Source of the DNA: Thunnus maccoyii
Taxonomy: Eukaryota; Chordata; Actinopteri; Scombriformes; Scombridae
Reading direction: 5' to 3'
DNA length: 64,000 nt
Assembly (NCBI RefSeq): GCF_910596095.1
Contig: NC_056535.1
Location: 8,101,501-8,165,500 of the forward strand
Under the pieces are notes generated by a model, which saw only the letters and a list, made by a program, of their open reading frames with translations, made no database searches and was not told where the DNA came from. Position numbers and translations under genes: made by a program. Of the stretch, positions 43,661-57,121 are shown piece after piece (position 1 is the stretch's first letter; every line of letters begins with the position of its first letter).

Positions 43661-45748
43661 CTGCTGATGGCATAATTTACTATCCTACAAAAACTTCACA
43701 TGCACAATTTTTTATTTAAGTGTCATTGTGATTATGTAGTTTGTTATACATATGGAAGCTGTTCAAACATTTTAGTAAACATACTCACAGTAGAAACACA
43801 TTGTTTTGAAAATTCATAAATGCATAAAAGCAGATACATCCAACACAATTTCAGCATGCAATATGGGAAATTAGAGTATTGATGTGTATCAGTTTGTGTA
43901 CAGGACACATAAATATGAAATTATTATTTGTCTACAGTGTAGATGAAAAAATTACAAGCACATAAAATTATCTCTACTGTAAATTGCTAATCTAAAATTA
44001 TAACATGATCCTACAAAATGTAAAAATACTCTATAAATCCAGTGTTAGTTTGTAGAAATCTACATGACTTATGTTATTTAGTATTTAGAGCACCAGAGTT
44101 TTCTTATTAGTCATAATGCTCAATGCTCTTAACTAAAATATAAGTATTAAACAGCCAAATGAAGGAGCACAGTAACAATCACAGTACTGCCTATTTGTTG
44201 GCTTGGTGGTGAATGAAAGGATGAGTGGCTTTCTCTCCTTCCCTGACCTTTGCCCTTCATGGAGCGCTGCTTCCTGTGGGACCCCGGCATGTGAAAGCAC
44301 AGGGGGGCTGACTGGCAGGGGCTGTGGGGCACAGATAAAATGGAGTGGAAATCAGGCTTCCCCTCTGCTCTCTTCCTCAGACAAACACATCACCTCTGCA
44401 TTCATTGACAGAGGAAGAGAGAAACAACAACCACGGCGCACTGCTCGTCGCTCCGGAGGAATTTTTACACTTGATATGTTTTCTTGTTTTTCAGCCCGGG
44501 TGCCATTTTGTAATCTGCAAGCAAATTTCCTGAACATAGATCATTCTCAGTTCAAGACTACAATAATATTTGGATGACTGTAATAGTCCCAAGGCCAGTG
44601 TGATAATGTGTGATAAGTGGTCACATTGTAAATTGAGTTTATAACCTCTGTGATGGCATGTGTGCAGAAAATGTTTGAGGTTTTCACTGTCAGAGGAGAC
44701 TTTCTCACTGTTCTCCCTTTTGCGAGGGTTCAGCCGGGCAGGTGGCTCGGTTAATGGCACCACCCTTTAGCCTGAAAACCAGGTTCTCTTTTCATGTGTG
44801 ACCCCTGACAGATTTGACCTCACCCCTCTGTTGAGGGAAATCAGCTCTAAAATCACACCACAGGTGCAAAAGCACTTTATTTCTGAAAACAGGCCGAACC
44901 ACTGTTGGTCGGCCCACTACGTTGGGAGTATATGACGTAGATGAGTGTGTTTGTGAACATTGAGGATGTAGCAGAAAAGTAGTGACGATGAATAACGCTC
45001 CTCTGTATTTGAATGTTATTTAATCAGTGGCTCTCATATATAGAATGAGACTATGTTTACAGGCACAGTTTAATTTTAAAATGAGGTTTCCTCTATTTTA
45101 AGAGTGTACTTGTAAATATGTTCATTAACAGTAAAACTACTCACATGACTGTTGTGCACAAAGTAAAATTCACCATCAATTTTTATTGATAAATTTTATT
45201 AAATTAGTTTAGTTAAAACAATTTGTTAATTTACTTTTTATCACAAATCAGTATAATTTTACATGTCATGATTGTAAATGACATAATCAGTTGAAAAGAG
45301 TGCTTAACATTAAATTAAGATTTCCAAAACCATACAGTATTTTAGATTGAACTATCTTAAGTGTAAGTGCATATTTGAACATACAATACTTGAAAAAACT
45401 GAGTGCAAGGTATGCATGCATACTCACATACATTTTACATTACATACACTGATGCATGTGCATTCCTTCAAACAGTGCTTTTCTTTGTGCAGGCTTGTGT
45501 GTTTGCGCACTTGCATACATCACATGTGGATTTATAAGCAACGGCGGCATAATACAGTAGAAGTGTTGGCGAGGAGAGCGGTTTGTGGTTCTGTGTGACA
45601 GTGTGCAGGGTGCCATTGTAGAAACGATTAGCCAGCTCTTTTCCCTCGCATGTGATAGGCTGGTGGGCCTGATGTGGGAGCCTCGCACTTCCCCCACCCC
45701 CTCCTCCCCGCCACCAACACCCCGAGCCACAGCGCCTGAGGCTGGCTA

Positions 45749-45759
45749 CTGAGTCAGCA
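45749..45759 (+). promoter_or_regulatory. MARE-like site 3' of the Maf gene
   Basis: CTGAGTCAGCA matches 11 of 13 positions of the T-type Maf recognition element (TGCTGAGTCAGCA), with a perfect TGAGTCA core and one complete GCA flank. It lies 2.7 kb after the Maf stop codon. Confidence 0.35.
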
Positions 45760-48333
45760 GGAGGGAAAGGTGTCTGCACGGCTGTGGCATCAGAACAAGA
45801 GAGAGAGCAAAATAGCTGGAGAAGGATAAAGAGCGGTGGAAACGGTTTAGAATAGACATGCTTGCATTTTTTAAAAAACAGATGGAGAGAAGGAACGGTC
45901 ACACGGAAAAAAAACGCAATGATGAAGCAGGTTAAAGAGGAAGCATCATCATGTCATGAATTATTTCAAAATCTCTTCTGCACAAGTCTTTTTATTACAT
46001 AGTGTCCAGTAAGAGGAGATGACACATTTTTACACAAGAAATAACACCGATGGATGGCTGGTTTTCAGTGAAAACACTCAAACGTGTCCATCCGAATCAG
46101 TTGAACGTGGTACCAGCCTCTTGGCTGCGTGCTGGGGTTTGCCAAGGCCTGGCTGCATCTCAGACAGCGGACACAGACAGAGGAATGCTGCAGATAGTCA
46201 CCATTGTGTGGGGAGAGGCAGAGGAATGCAGGCTGCCAGGCTACGTACACTGACACCAATGAACACAGCCAGAGGCCTCGAACCATGAGGGAAGGCCGGG
46301 CCAACAGACCCCACAGTCAAACATCACTCACCACTTCCATCTGTGATATCATACCCATCTTCCCTGGACAGTGTTGGTTTGGTCCAGCTCGGCTGTCTAA
46401 ACACCGAGTATCTTGTTAAAGAGCTCCTGACTGACTGTCACAAAAACTGTCAGAGATTAGATACAAAATAGTCCATCAAATAAGCGTTAGTTGATCAGCT
46501 GAGTAAATATTCTTTTGTATCAGACACACACTGCTGATCAATCAGTGAATTCTGCGTTCACAATGATGATTGTCACTAATCTTCTGTGGCTAAATGTCAA
46601 CTGACCAGACATTTGACCCCTAATGACAAGAGATTTCCAGCTCCAGCCAGTTCTTTTACCGTTGTTTTGCAACAGTAAAAGCCTGCACTGGTGATCGTCT
46701 GTGAGAGAGTGGCTTCACGTGAAGCACAAAGCAGAGATTGGGATGGAGGACAGGATGGACGAGGGGCTTCCTCTTTCACTTCCTATATGAGGGTCCAGTC
46801 AAGTGACTCTTTGTGAGAGTGTTAGGTTGTATGTCGCAGGAAAACGCAGCTTCGACGGCTGTGGTTTCCGCTCAGGATGTCCAGTCGTTTCTGCGCACAG
46901 TTGTGACACTGTGAATCATGCAGTGATCACACACGCATACAGACGTCTCCATGGACATGGCACACATACACACACACACAGACATGCGTGTGCAAATACA
47001 GATTCATGTGTTTATGCAATTTCTTGCTTTGCCCCACGCAAGCACATATTTTTAATAAAATCATGTGATTGTGCCAATTTTTTTCTTAGAGCTGTCTCTC
47101 TCTCTTTTTGATTGCTTTAGCTCCTGCATGGACTATGACAGCATTTTTTTACTAGTTGCCACATCCTGAAAGATTCCACAGTAATTATGATTGTACTACT
47201 GGTAATGACTGAAGTTATCACATGATGGGCTCTACAGGATCCAACAGAGTGGATTAATGTGTAGCCCCAGTACTACAATAAAGCTTGTCTTACTATCTTA
47301 TTGGCTGCAATAAGGAATCTGGCTTCCTGGGGACGTTGTGTTCAGCGTGTGTGTGCATGAACTCTTGGGGATCTGATAGGAAGGCCCTCTGATAAAGAGC
47401 TTGTCACGTTTCAGTGGACACCACTGGGAGACGTGTGACAAAGTCCTGTCACATTATAGACCCTGGACTTTGGTTACAGAGCAAAGGGTGAACCACTGTA
47501 TGTAATAATTATACAAGTTCCTTCCAGCGTGACAGAAACACTATAAAACACAGCCTGAGCCTTTTAACAGAGGTGAAAAACAGAGGTTTTTCACAGCTGT
47601 ACACAACAAGGGTAAATGGAATGTGCAACAGATATGAAAGTGGCTAATTGTTTTATATATGTATAACCGCACCCTCAACACCTTGCTGTTCATTCCTATG
47701 ATGGATACACGGGATATTCTCCTGCTTAATGAGTGTGACACTGCAGTTTTCCAGCACAAATCTGGGGGCAAATAAATGGAGGGAGGATTATTTAAGAGAA
47801 GAGAAGAGATCTCTTTCCCTTTCATTCCCTGCTAGGATTTCCTGTTCTGTTTTATGGGGGTCATGCAGCTGGCAGGCGCCCTCCTGTTTCTGTCCATAAT
47901 GATGACAGGCGTCCATTAGTGCACAGTAGAAACACGAGCCATAGAGGTTAACTCAGGCTCTTCCCCCCCTAACAGCCTCTTCCCTTTCCATAGCCCTGGC
48001 CCCCCAGTATACTGCCTACCTACAGTATCTATAGGGCAGATAATTGTGACTCTCAGTTGCTGTTGGCAAAGCTTCACTGATTAAGGGTCAGCTCCTGCTC
48101 AGACACCAGCATGTGCACCCTGACGAGTTCAACACAACCTGGAAAGCAGGTCCAGCCCTTGGGGACTATATTGTGTCTCTGGTATATAACATACTCACAT
48201 CCGGGAAAAGTTACAGGGGACTTTAGGGTAATGGGAAGATGGCTGCCGATGAGAAAATATACAGTTATGGCTGTTGTTAGGAAATGAAAGTAAGAGAAAA
48301 GAGAAGAAAACATGTTCTTTAGTGGTTTTGAAT

Positions 48334-48336
48334 CTG

Positions 48337-48394
<58 letters not shown>
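48334..48394. repeat. TG microsatellite
   Basis: About 30 TG units with one GC interruption. Confidence 0.95.
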
Positions 48395-49689
48395 GAAATG
48401 TACCTGCAGAGATCAATTCGATTAGATTTAATAAGAACATCCTTAAAAAATCAGATGTAATATTTGAGTGATTTTGACATATTGTACATAAAATATAGAT
48501 TGAATTGCATGAAATGAATTTGAAAGTAGATATGAAGAGATGACTGGTTTTGAAATTGAAACTAAAGTTGTCACTGCTATTGTGCCATTCAACACCCTTC
48601 ATGAGTTTGTGTGGGTGTCACTGACATGAGAATATGGCAGTGGTCTCATACGTTCTGGTAAAGTCTAACAGGCCTCTTTGGAATTGGGTGTGTCACTCTC
48701 TCACTAATGTGTCATGTTAACATCTCCGTTGTGTCATAACTCTTCCTCCATGTTTCTCAGAAGCACTGTGCTGAAGTCAAAGCTATATTATTTTTTTCCT
48801 TTCAGCTGATTTTAGCATATCCATCTCTGTCCTCTATGCAGCTGGAGGATTTGGCAGAACAGTCTTCACACGCCCATTCTTTGATTCTTTGGCCATCTTT
48901 GTCATCATGCTCGATGTTAAGCCTCCGCTAAAACAACTGAGGAACAACCAACTGTGTGCTGTGGTTGGACTGTCAGGGAGAGAAGCTTGCAATTGGCCGA
49001 CACAGAGCTTATAACGAGTCTATTTAAGGGGATGCAGACCTTTATACTACAGTGAACCCATGTACTTGTTTGCTCTTTTTGCGGTCAGGATACAGGAAGT
49101 ACTTTGTTCTGGGATTAAATGACAAAAAAAAGAAACTCTAACTTCTCAAAAAAATTAAAATGAAAGGTTACAAGTAAATAACAAAGTTTATTGAGGGTGT
49201 GATAAGAGTTCCCACTGAATTTAAGATAGACGCTATCGTTTGAAACTACTAACAGTCACATAAATCTGTTTCGTGCGTTTTGAACATTGCAAACAGAAAT
49301 TCTCATCTTTCATAGTTACTGGCAAAAAATGCATGTCGACAAATGCAGTACGTACTAATAATCACTATATCTTTATTTTAATAAAAATGATTTGTGAAGT
49401 TAAACCTGCATTAACAGATTTTTGGGGCAGCAGAAACGCCGTAAACACAACATTGACATACTAGCTTCTTTTGATATGGGGAACTTGTTAACAAACAGTT
49501 GCTTATTTACATATCCAGAAAATACAGTACAACACCACTCGCAGTCATTTTTGTCTACCTCATGAATGTAAGTCCAATCTTAACTCTTGTTTTATGCTCT
49601 GTTTTTGGTCAAGCAGTTCGGAAAATATGTGGCGCTTTAGCTGCTAAACAGACCTACATACAATACACAATGTTTACCAGCTAGCTGCA

Positions 49690-50520
49690 AACTTCGTCTG
49701 CTTTCTCTGTCTGCTGTTTGGTGTTGGGAAGGTAGTGCACAGTGGGATTTTATAGCTTTTTTGCTAAAAACAGCTGCCTGCAGTGTTTGGAAATGATGTT
49801 GATGAGAGCGGTGAGAGTGAACCAAGACAATAAAGTTGCAGACTGGAAAACCAAAATAATGAGCTTAAAGATGCTAAAACGCTCTGTGGAGCTGTGGTGA
49901 TCTCTGTCAGTTCATCACAACAAGCAGCTCCTTTCATATTATACATAGCCATACTAGAGTCTGTGTTGTTTAGTTGTTTAATGTTCACCATTTTAGTTTA
50001 GCATGTTTGCATGCAAGCAATTGCTAATTAGTACTAAATATGAAGTACAGCTGAGATTGATGGGAATGTAATTAGTTTCGTGGATATTTGCTTATAAACC
50101 AAGTACAATTTTGACCTGACTAGATGAAAAATCAGAGGATCACCAACATGGTTATAATTCATCCTGAGGGGAGCAAGAATGTGTGAGCCAAATGTATTGG
50201 TAATCCATCCAATAGATGTTGAGACATTTCACAACCACCAGTTTCAACCTCATACTGGTGTTAGAGAAAAAGTCATATAACCAGTGTCATTAGGATATGT
50301 CATCTGGGAACCTTGAATGCCTTTATAAAATGATGTGTCAATTCATCTCGTAGATGTTGACATATTTTACTGGATAAGTGAAAATTTTGACTTGATGATC
50401 GCACTAAACAAAGAGTCATTAGGATTCTCAGGACACCACAAATATCTGTATCAGATTTCATGGCAATCTATTCAACAGTTGTTGAGATGTAGCAGCACTC
50501 TGGTGTCAGAGAAGAGAAAG
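49690..50520. mobile_element. Old non-autonomous fish repeat
   Basis: Runs such as TTTAGCATGTTTGCATG..TTGCTAATTAGTACTAAA, ATCAGAGGATCACCAA, GGTAATCCATCCAATAG and TTTCATGGCAATCTATTCAACAG are signatures of a very common teleost interspersed repeat. The 'atggcaatcyatycaacagttgttgagat' motif appears in successive diverged forms, suggesting internal tandem units. Borders are approximate and no coding capacity is seen. Recognised from memory, not by a search. Confidence 0.6.
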
Positions 50521-51249
50521 CGAAGCGTATAAAGGAACACACCGCCCACACGTGGCCGAGCTGTACAACAACACAAGTTGGTGGCCTCTGACTCATAACC
50601 CAACAAACTCTGACCTCAGCCTGCACATCAGATGTTGAGGAGCGTTCAACTGTCCAATTGTTGTGGGAACCTCCTATCTGTCTGCCTCCCGGACGTTTAA
50701 ACACTGCTTGCTGGAGCGCAGATGAAACCTCAGACAAATCAGACAAATGAGTGAAAACGATACCGTGACAGACCACAGACTGATAACATCAAAAGTGAAG
50801 AAAAAAACAATCTTAAATGTGCCTGTGCCTCAGTTTAGCTGCACTGGTGGTGAAAAACATTTGGAGTGAGTATGTCAGCTTCAAGTCTCTTTTGTACAGG
50901 CGAGGTCAAAAGGGCACTGTGCCTGTGAGTGACAGCAGTAATGTGGGGCTATATTTAAATCCTTAGGAGAGGGACAGCCTTGACTCATGTGGGCCCTACA
51001 CATCCTCTTTCCACACAAAAAAATGAAACAGCTCTTCTGGTTAAGTAACTCCAAAATGCCAGTATCCTTATGACTTAATGACAGCAATTATTTTAAGACT
51101 CTGATTATGCAATCTATTGCTGAATTTGCAAATATTGTCAAACAGCAACCTTGAAATGAAATAAAATTTGTCTTTTGGACAATGATCTCATGTCTCATGA
51201 TAAGTTACAAAGTAGGTTATGTATTATTGGCAAGTGTCTGGTATCACTG

Positions 51250-51290
51250 CCTGGCTAGAATTGATTTTATTGATCCCTAAGATAGTGTGA
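51250..51290 (-). mobile_element. Short retroelement 3' tail
   Basis: On the minus strand CTTAGGGATCAATAAAATC resembles the 3' end of fish LINE/SINE elements (compare 19530-19605 and 29935-29955). Too short for classification. Confidence 0.35.
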
Positions 51291-51979
51291 ACCCTTCCTT
51301 TAAAGATTCTTTCCCAACGTCCTGCTGAGGAGTTCAGTCGCTTTGTTGTCTGGGTAGATCTTCAGCCTTAACATTGTTGATTTGTCAGTGGCAGCTGAGG
51401 TGTTTGGTAAAAAACTGCTGTGGCTGATTGCTGGAAGGAGTGGAAAGCAGGAGCATTGGGCTTTCCCACAGAACCAGGACGACAAGACTTTGAAATAGGA
51501 GCAGCTTCTCTGAAGCTTTATCAAACCCTGATCACCTGATAAATCTGTCAGAAGCTGCAGTCCCTCAATAAGAACCTGTTATTCATAGTATGTGCCAGTA
51601 AAACAAATCTTTAAAGGACTAATCCTTTAATCCTGATTCAGTGTTTCATCAGCAGAAAAAGCACTTGTGTTTGCTGCGATGACTTCAACTTGTTATCTGC
51701 AGCGGTGCTTCCCCAATCAGTTTTAAATGTCACCTAAATGTTTAAGATTAATGAGAAAAGTGTGGCAGATGGATCATATGTTATCCCTTCGTCTTTGTCT
51801 GTTCAGAGCAGCTCACCCTCAGGGCTACTTTGACATGCACATGCATACCTATCTGTGCTGCTATCTCTTTACAGTATATCTGTGTCAGCAGCGGGCTGAG
51901 GCAGGAGCATGAGAAATGGAGGCGAGCTCGGTCCTCAGTCCCACAGATAAGGGCTGTGCAGTCAGCTGTAAACAGTTTC

Positions 51980-51991
51980 TGTGTGTGTGTG

Positions 51992-52070
<79 letters not shown>
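51980..52070. repeat. GT microsatellite
   Basis: About 40 GT units with one short interruption near 51992-51999. Confidence 0.95.
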
Positions 52071-52073
<3 letters not shown>

Positions 52074-52639
52074 AGTGAGTCTTTATTTCCATCTGTTTTC
52101 ATCACCTCTGGAAAGGTGGCATGACGAGTCTTCCCACAGGAGTGGCGAGAGCGTTGCCGTCCCGCACCTTCCTCCTCTCCTCACCTTACTTGATGACATG
52201 GGCCTTATCGCTGCATCTGCCGGGCCAGTTAGTCCCTCCCCCTTTGTTTGAGGATTAGGGGATGCTACTGCACCCATTGTGAGCCACAGGACACAAAATC
52301 GGCAGCTTTCCGACACCGACGAGGCACAGATCTCTTCCTCTTTGAAGAGGCCGTATTTAGAGTCAAACGATAATTTCAGATAATCATTGAATCATCCCCG
52401 TGACTGCTGTGGTGAACTCTGCCTGACTGCTAGATATGCAAATATCTTCTTTTACTCCACCCTGCATTAAATCATCATTCTGTTTGGCCTCGAGGTGTGG
52501 GGGGAAAGAAGTGGCTTGTTTAGATCTGTACGTCAGGATGCTGTGAAACTATCTAACTTTACTCCTATGATATAATAAACCAACATAATATTTCACGGCA
52601 GCATCAGGACATTTCCTTCACTTTTACTTTAGGAAGACT

Positions 52640-52960
52640 CAGAAATGTTTCACAAAAGCAGTGACAGCATCAAAGAGGTGATGCCTTCACTCCATAGTGA
52701 GCCACCATTACAAAGAGAGGTTGACCTTGCCTTTGGCCTCTTGGCTGTCTGACAAAGCAATCCCCATGCTCTAGTGCAGTACGGCTGTCCTCTAAATGAA
52801 AGTAGCTGAGAGGCGAAGGGCAAAGAGGCCTATGGAATATCAATGTGCGATGCTCTCAATTAAGATTAAAGCTTCGAATGGAATCCTATGGAGCCGCTTC
52901 CCTAAGAAATGCTTGACATTTTACCCTTGCTGACTCTGGATAAAAAAAGTGTCCTGCGCC
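52640..52960. promoter_or_regulatory. Candidate conserved non-coding element
   Basis: A stretch of balanced base composition with no open frame and no repeat-like runs. It contains homeodomain-type TCAATTAAGATTAA and a MARE-like TGCTGACTC (52928-52936, 11 of 13 positions with its flanks). Called only from sequence character within the Maf desert. Confidence 0.3.
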
Positions 52961-52965
52961 ACCAG

Positions 52966-52996
52966 TACCACCACCACCACCACCACCACCACCACC
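52966..52996. repeat. CAC trinucleotide repeat
   Basis: About ten CAC units, non-coding. Confidence 0.9.
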
Positions 52997-55594
52997 TCCG
53001 CTAACTAGCTGCCCCTCCTCAGCTAGCCCTCTGTTCGCTGAATTCATTCTGTAGATATTGACTTAGGCTACAGTCACACTTCTAAGAAATAAGTGAAATG
53101 GATCATCTTACTGCCAGTGGATGATAAGAATACTGAAATATGAAAAAGCGTCTGGGTCAGCAAAATGACAAACTAGGGGGGGAAATATGAGGCAGTCATG
53201 ATAAACCCTTAGAGACAAATTCCCTACAGCTAGACGGAGAAATGAGGAGAGGAAAAAGAGGGGCAGAGAGGAAAAGGAGAAAATATATATCGCCCATTCC
53301 CATTTTAAATGCATGTTTAAGAGAGAGCCTCATTAATTTACAATATGTGTATCCTCCTCAAAATGTGGACGGACTGTGTGTAGAGGGATTTTAGACACAT
53401 AAAACACCAGCCGTGATCTGATTTCATACAGATTTATTATAAGGGATAAGATTTTACTTTCTATATTGTACTTTCATTATAATAAATACAATCCATTTTT
53501 TTCTCATTTATGACAATAGTACACAGTATTGTTTATGTATTTCAAGACTAAAACACTCCTTGTTAATAGGAAGCAGCCTTTTACATAGTTAAAATTCTGT
53601 GCTTTATTCCCTTTAATTATGAGAGTGTTAGAGATTTATTTTGCAGTTTGTTAAGATTCAGCAGATGTCGTTTGTGGGCTGATGGCTTCAGTTTGAGTAA
53701 AAAACATGAGTCAGTATTTACTTGAAATGTGCGACATATTTCCTAGTGATTTACAGAACATGATGTCAGTTGTTTGCATCCGATCTTGTAGATTAATACA
53801 GATTATGATGCTGTTTACAATGTGCATCTGTCAGCATTGTTGTGTCTCAGCGATGGGAGCATTTCTATTCATGTTTTTGGGTTTAAAGATACAGAGGAAA
53901 AACATTACATGGCTATTTAAATCAAAATGTTATATTAGTAAGAAACACATATGTTCATTTTATTCAGCATATGAAACTCCAGGTGGGATTAAGCTATATT
54001 TGTAAAGCTGATGCAGTATTTTATTGCTGAAAGTAAGAGAGCAGGGACTGATTATGAATACGATGTAGAAAATAAGATCAAAATGGAGTCTATCGTGTAA
54101 ACTCCACCCTTGATAAACAGAATTCCACATCACGCTCCAACTCTGCAGTTAACTGAATCAATGCAATTCCACTTGTGCTGATCTTGCAGACTGAGGCCCT
54201 TCCCCCAACCTCCCTCTCTTTCTCTCTCTCCCTCCCTCTCCCTCTCTCACACGCACACACACCCGTCTCCCTCCCCATGCAGGTCTACCCATCGTAACAC
54301 ATTAGCAGTAGAAGCCATCACACAATCAAGACAAGGCAGCGTATGAGACGTCAGGCCAATTTGTTTCCTTCTTGGAGCTACATCACATTAGCAGGGTGGC
54401 TATACCCTTGAGCTAAATCCAAGTTCACACAGAGGGAGCGTGCTGCTGGACAGGAGGGCAGCGATGTCAGCACTTTTCAGACGGCTGCTGACATGTATCC
54501 AGCAGACTGACATGTATGAAAAAAAGCTTGATAGTTTGAAATACGGCCCTTTGGATGTTTCAGGGGTTTTTTGTGCGTAAGCTCGTAATGCTATTTCCCG
54601 AGGCCTGGAAGAGAAAGAGTGCACAGTCAGAAAATTTAACAAAAAAGTTCCTCAGTCAGAGGTCAGGACATCACATGAATCTGTCAAGTAAATGAAAGGA
54701 CCCGATTTTATTTCCACTTTCATCAGGATCTCATACGCCACAAACAAATGTGATATGACTTCAGCTGTGCCCTCCCTGAATCAGAAGACAAATGTGACTC
54801 AGAGAGGCCAGTCAATAGTTCAATTATCTGATATCTGTCTTGCTTAATTAAACATATAATTGACCATCCGAGGACTAATGATAGCCATCCCATTACCCAT
54901 GAATCCAAAGGATTTGGCATAACCACCACTTGACCCTGCTGTGGATTGACTGGCCTTAGGTACAGGGTCAGAGTGTATCCACTGTTCACTGCTCTGTGAC
55001 ACTCCTCGAGACTACATTCCCCGTCGCATGTCTCAGGATGTGGCTCTCAGCTCTGCCAAAAACAGTTGGAGGGAAAAATGCAATTACTGCAAGATTATCA
55101 TACTGCTTCCGTTTGACTTTTCTGACTGAATTCATGAATATATATGAATCCATCTTGCATCTCAATCTGAAAACCCCCCGTCTTAGCCCCCCACATTCAT
55201 GTTTGGCTGCTGGCATTTTCTTTGTTTCCTCAAAGTGTGTTCTTACAGGAAGATTAAAGTGTTACCCTGAAAAACCAGACCATAATTCAAAAAAGTATGA
55301 AACATCAAAAATATCAGCATACTTTTCTCAGTGTAAAAAAAGAAGAAAAAAAAAATCACCGCAAAATAATTTTATAGAACTTTAAGGGAGAGTGCTGTGT
55401 GAAGGATGTGTTTTTCCTAAATATCGCTGTTGTCAGGTGAAAACCTCCAAAATATCAGAAACGCAATCTGGTTTTTAGCTTGATGACGAAGCATTTTTAA
55501 GTTTATCCAGTTGCATTCTGTAAGGTTTTCGTGAGCGTGAGGCCTGCAGAATTTCTTTTAAATTTTCAAACTATAAAGGACCGTTTAAATCAAA

Positions 55595-56025
55595 ATGATA
55601 GTTCAATATCTTGGAAATAAGCTTATTCGCTTTCTTGCTGAGAATTAGATGAGAATATTGATACCACTCTCATATGTCTGTTATATATGTAGTATAAGAG
55701 TCAGGAGACAACTAGCTTAGCTGTGGCTAAGTCACTGCACTCGTCCAAGAAATATTACCAGCATGTAACTAACCATAAAAATACATATAGTCGCTTTTTT
55801 TTATAGCTACAACGTGTTCATTTGTGAGCCATAGAGTTGTTGGTAGGTGTATTTTTGAACTTTGGACAGAGCCAGGCTAGCTGTTTAGCCACGCTTCCCC
55901 TCATCATTATGCTAAGCTTAGCTAATCACCTCCGGGCTCCAGCTACATACTTAACATACAAAACAGAGCAAGAAACCCAGCAAGACGGCAAATAAGCGTA
56001 TTTCCCAAAATATCAGATCATTGTT
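55595..56025. mobile_element. Non-autonomous DNA transposon with long inverted repeats
   Basis: The left end (from about 55603, AATATCTTGGAAATAAGC then TTATTCGCTTTCTTGCTG) and the reverse complement of the right end (to about 56020, ATATTTTGGGAAATACGC then TTATTTGCCGTCTTGCTG) are alike over about 38 bp. The inside holds the ATGCTAAGCTTAGCTAA palindrome and TGATACCACTCTCAT seen in a familiar teleost MITE. About 430 bp; no transposase; target duplication not resolved. Confidence 0.7.
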
Positions 56026-57087
56026 TAAAATGCTAAATACGTGCACAGGTACAGGTACTCAGTGGCATAAAGAGCATAAAAAGACTTGTAAACATCCAAT
56101 AATTGTTTTATATATTTATGATTTTATGTTATGATGTATTTATTACCTAACTTCCTGATATTTCTCTATTTTTAGACACACATCAGCGTAAAATTCTTGA
56201 CGCAGCCAATCTGAGCCTTTTTTGAGTTCTTCATGCCATTGAGTGGATATATATTTGTATATTAAATGTTAACCACTTCATCCACATTTGACAACTCCCC
56301 TCCTATTTTTGTATTATCACTGACCTGTTTGGAAAACCTTTTTTCACTCATTTTTGTGTATTCCTGGATATAAAATTGATTTAAATCAGAAAACCATCAG
56401 ATCAACAAGTAAGTAGTAAATTTTTTGATCACCTGTTTATTCTATTTTTTTTTTAAGAATACAGAACAAAAGAACAATAGAACCAAAGAAAACAAGAGCA
56501 CAATTCAGCAAACTTAAATTAGTCTATCTAAATTAGTAAATTTAGTCTAATCATGTATACTGATGAGGTCCACAATCAGTACTACAGAATAAACATGAGT
56601 GCATATGTGTAAATATCATATCACAGTGTAGTACACTTCAAAATACCTGACAGCACCTGCACCCAACCCCCGAACACACACACACATACACACAAAAACA
56701 CAGAGAGCACCCCTCTCTCCCTGAACGTATCACCAACCTTTGGACTTCACCACTACTCCCCTTAATAGCTCAATCTGACGGATCATTTAAAAGCCCGCTG
56801 AAACAGACAGATGGGTAATGGATTGCATGGCAAATCAATGCTCGGATCAATGGAAGACATGCATCAATAAATGGATAGAGAGCTGCTGAAATAGACACCA
56901 GAGTTAATGTGGAACAGCGTAGAACATCATTGTGTGGAGTACACAGTGGAGAAGGCTAATACGAGTCGGCCCTGCTGATAAGGTGTCCTTTTGAATAATG
57001 CAGACAACAAAATGACAGTGATAAGCTAAACTTAAGCTGAGCTGCTATAGTGTGACTGGAGGAGCTGCGTATTTAGTGCCCACCCCC

Positions 57088-57089
<2 letters not shown>

Positions 57090-57119
<30 letters not shown>
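57090..57119. repeat. CA microsatellite
   Basis: About 15 CA units. Confidence 0.95.

Positions 57120-57121
<2 letters not shown>

Noticed and set aside
48334-52070. CRISPR-like regular repeats
   Set aside because: These are dinucleotide microsatellites in a vertebrate genome; no spacer-repeat structure.
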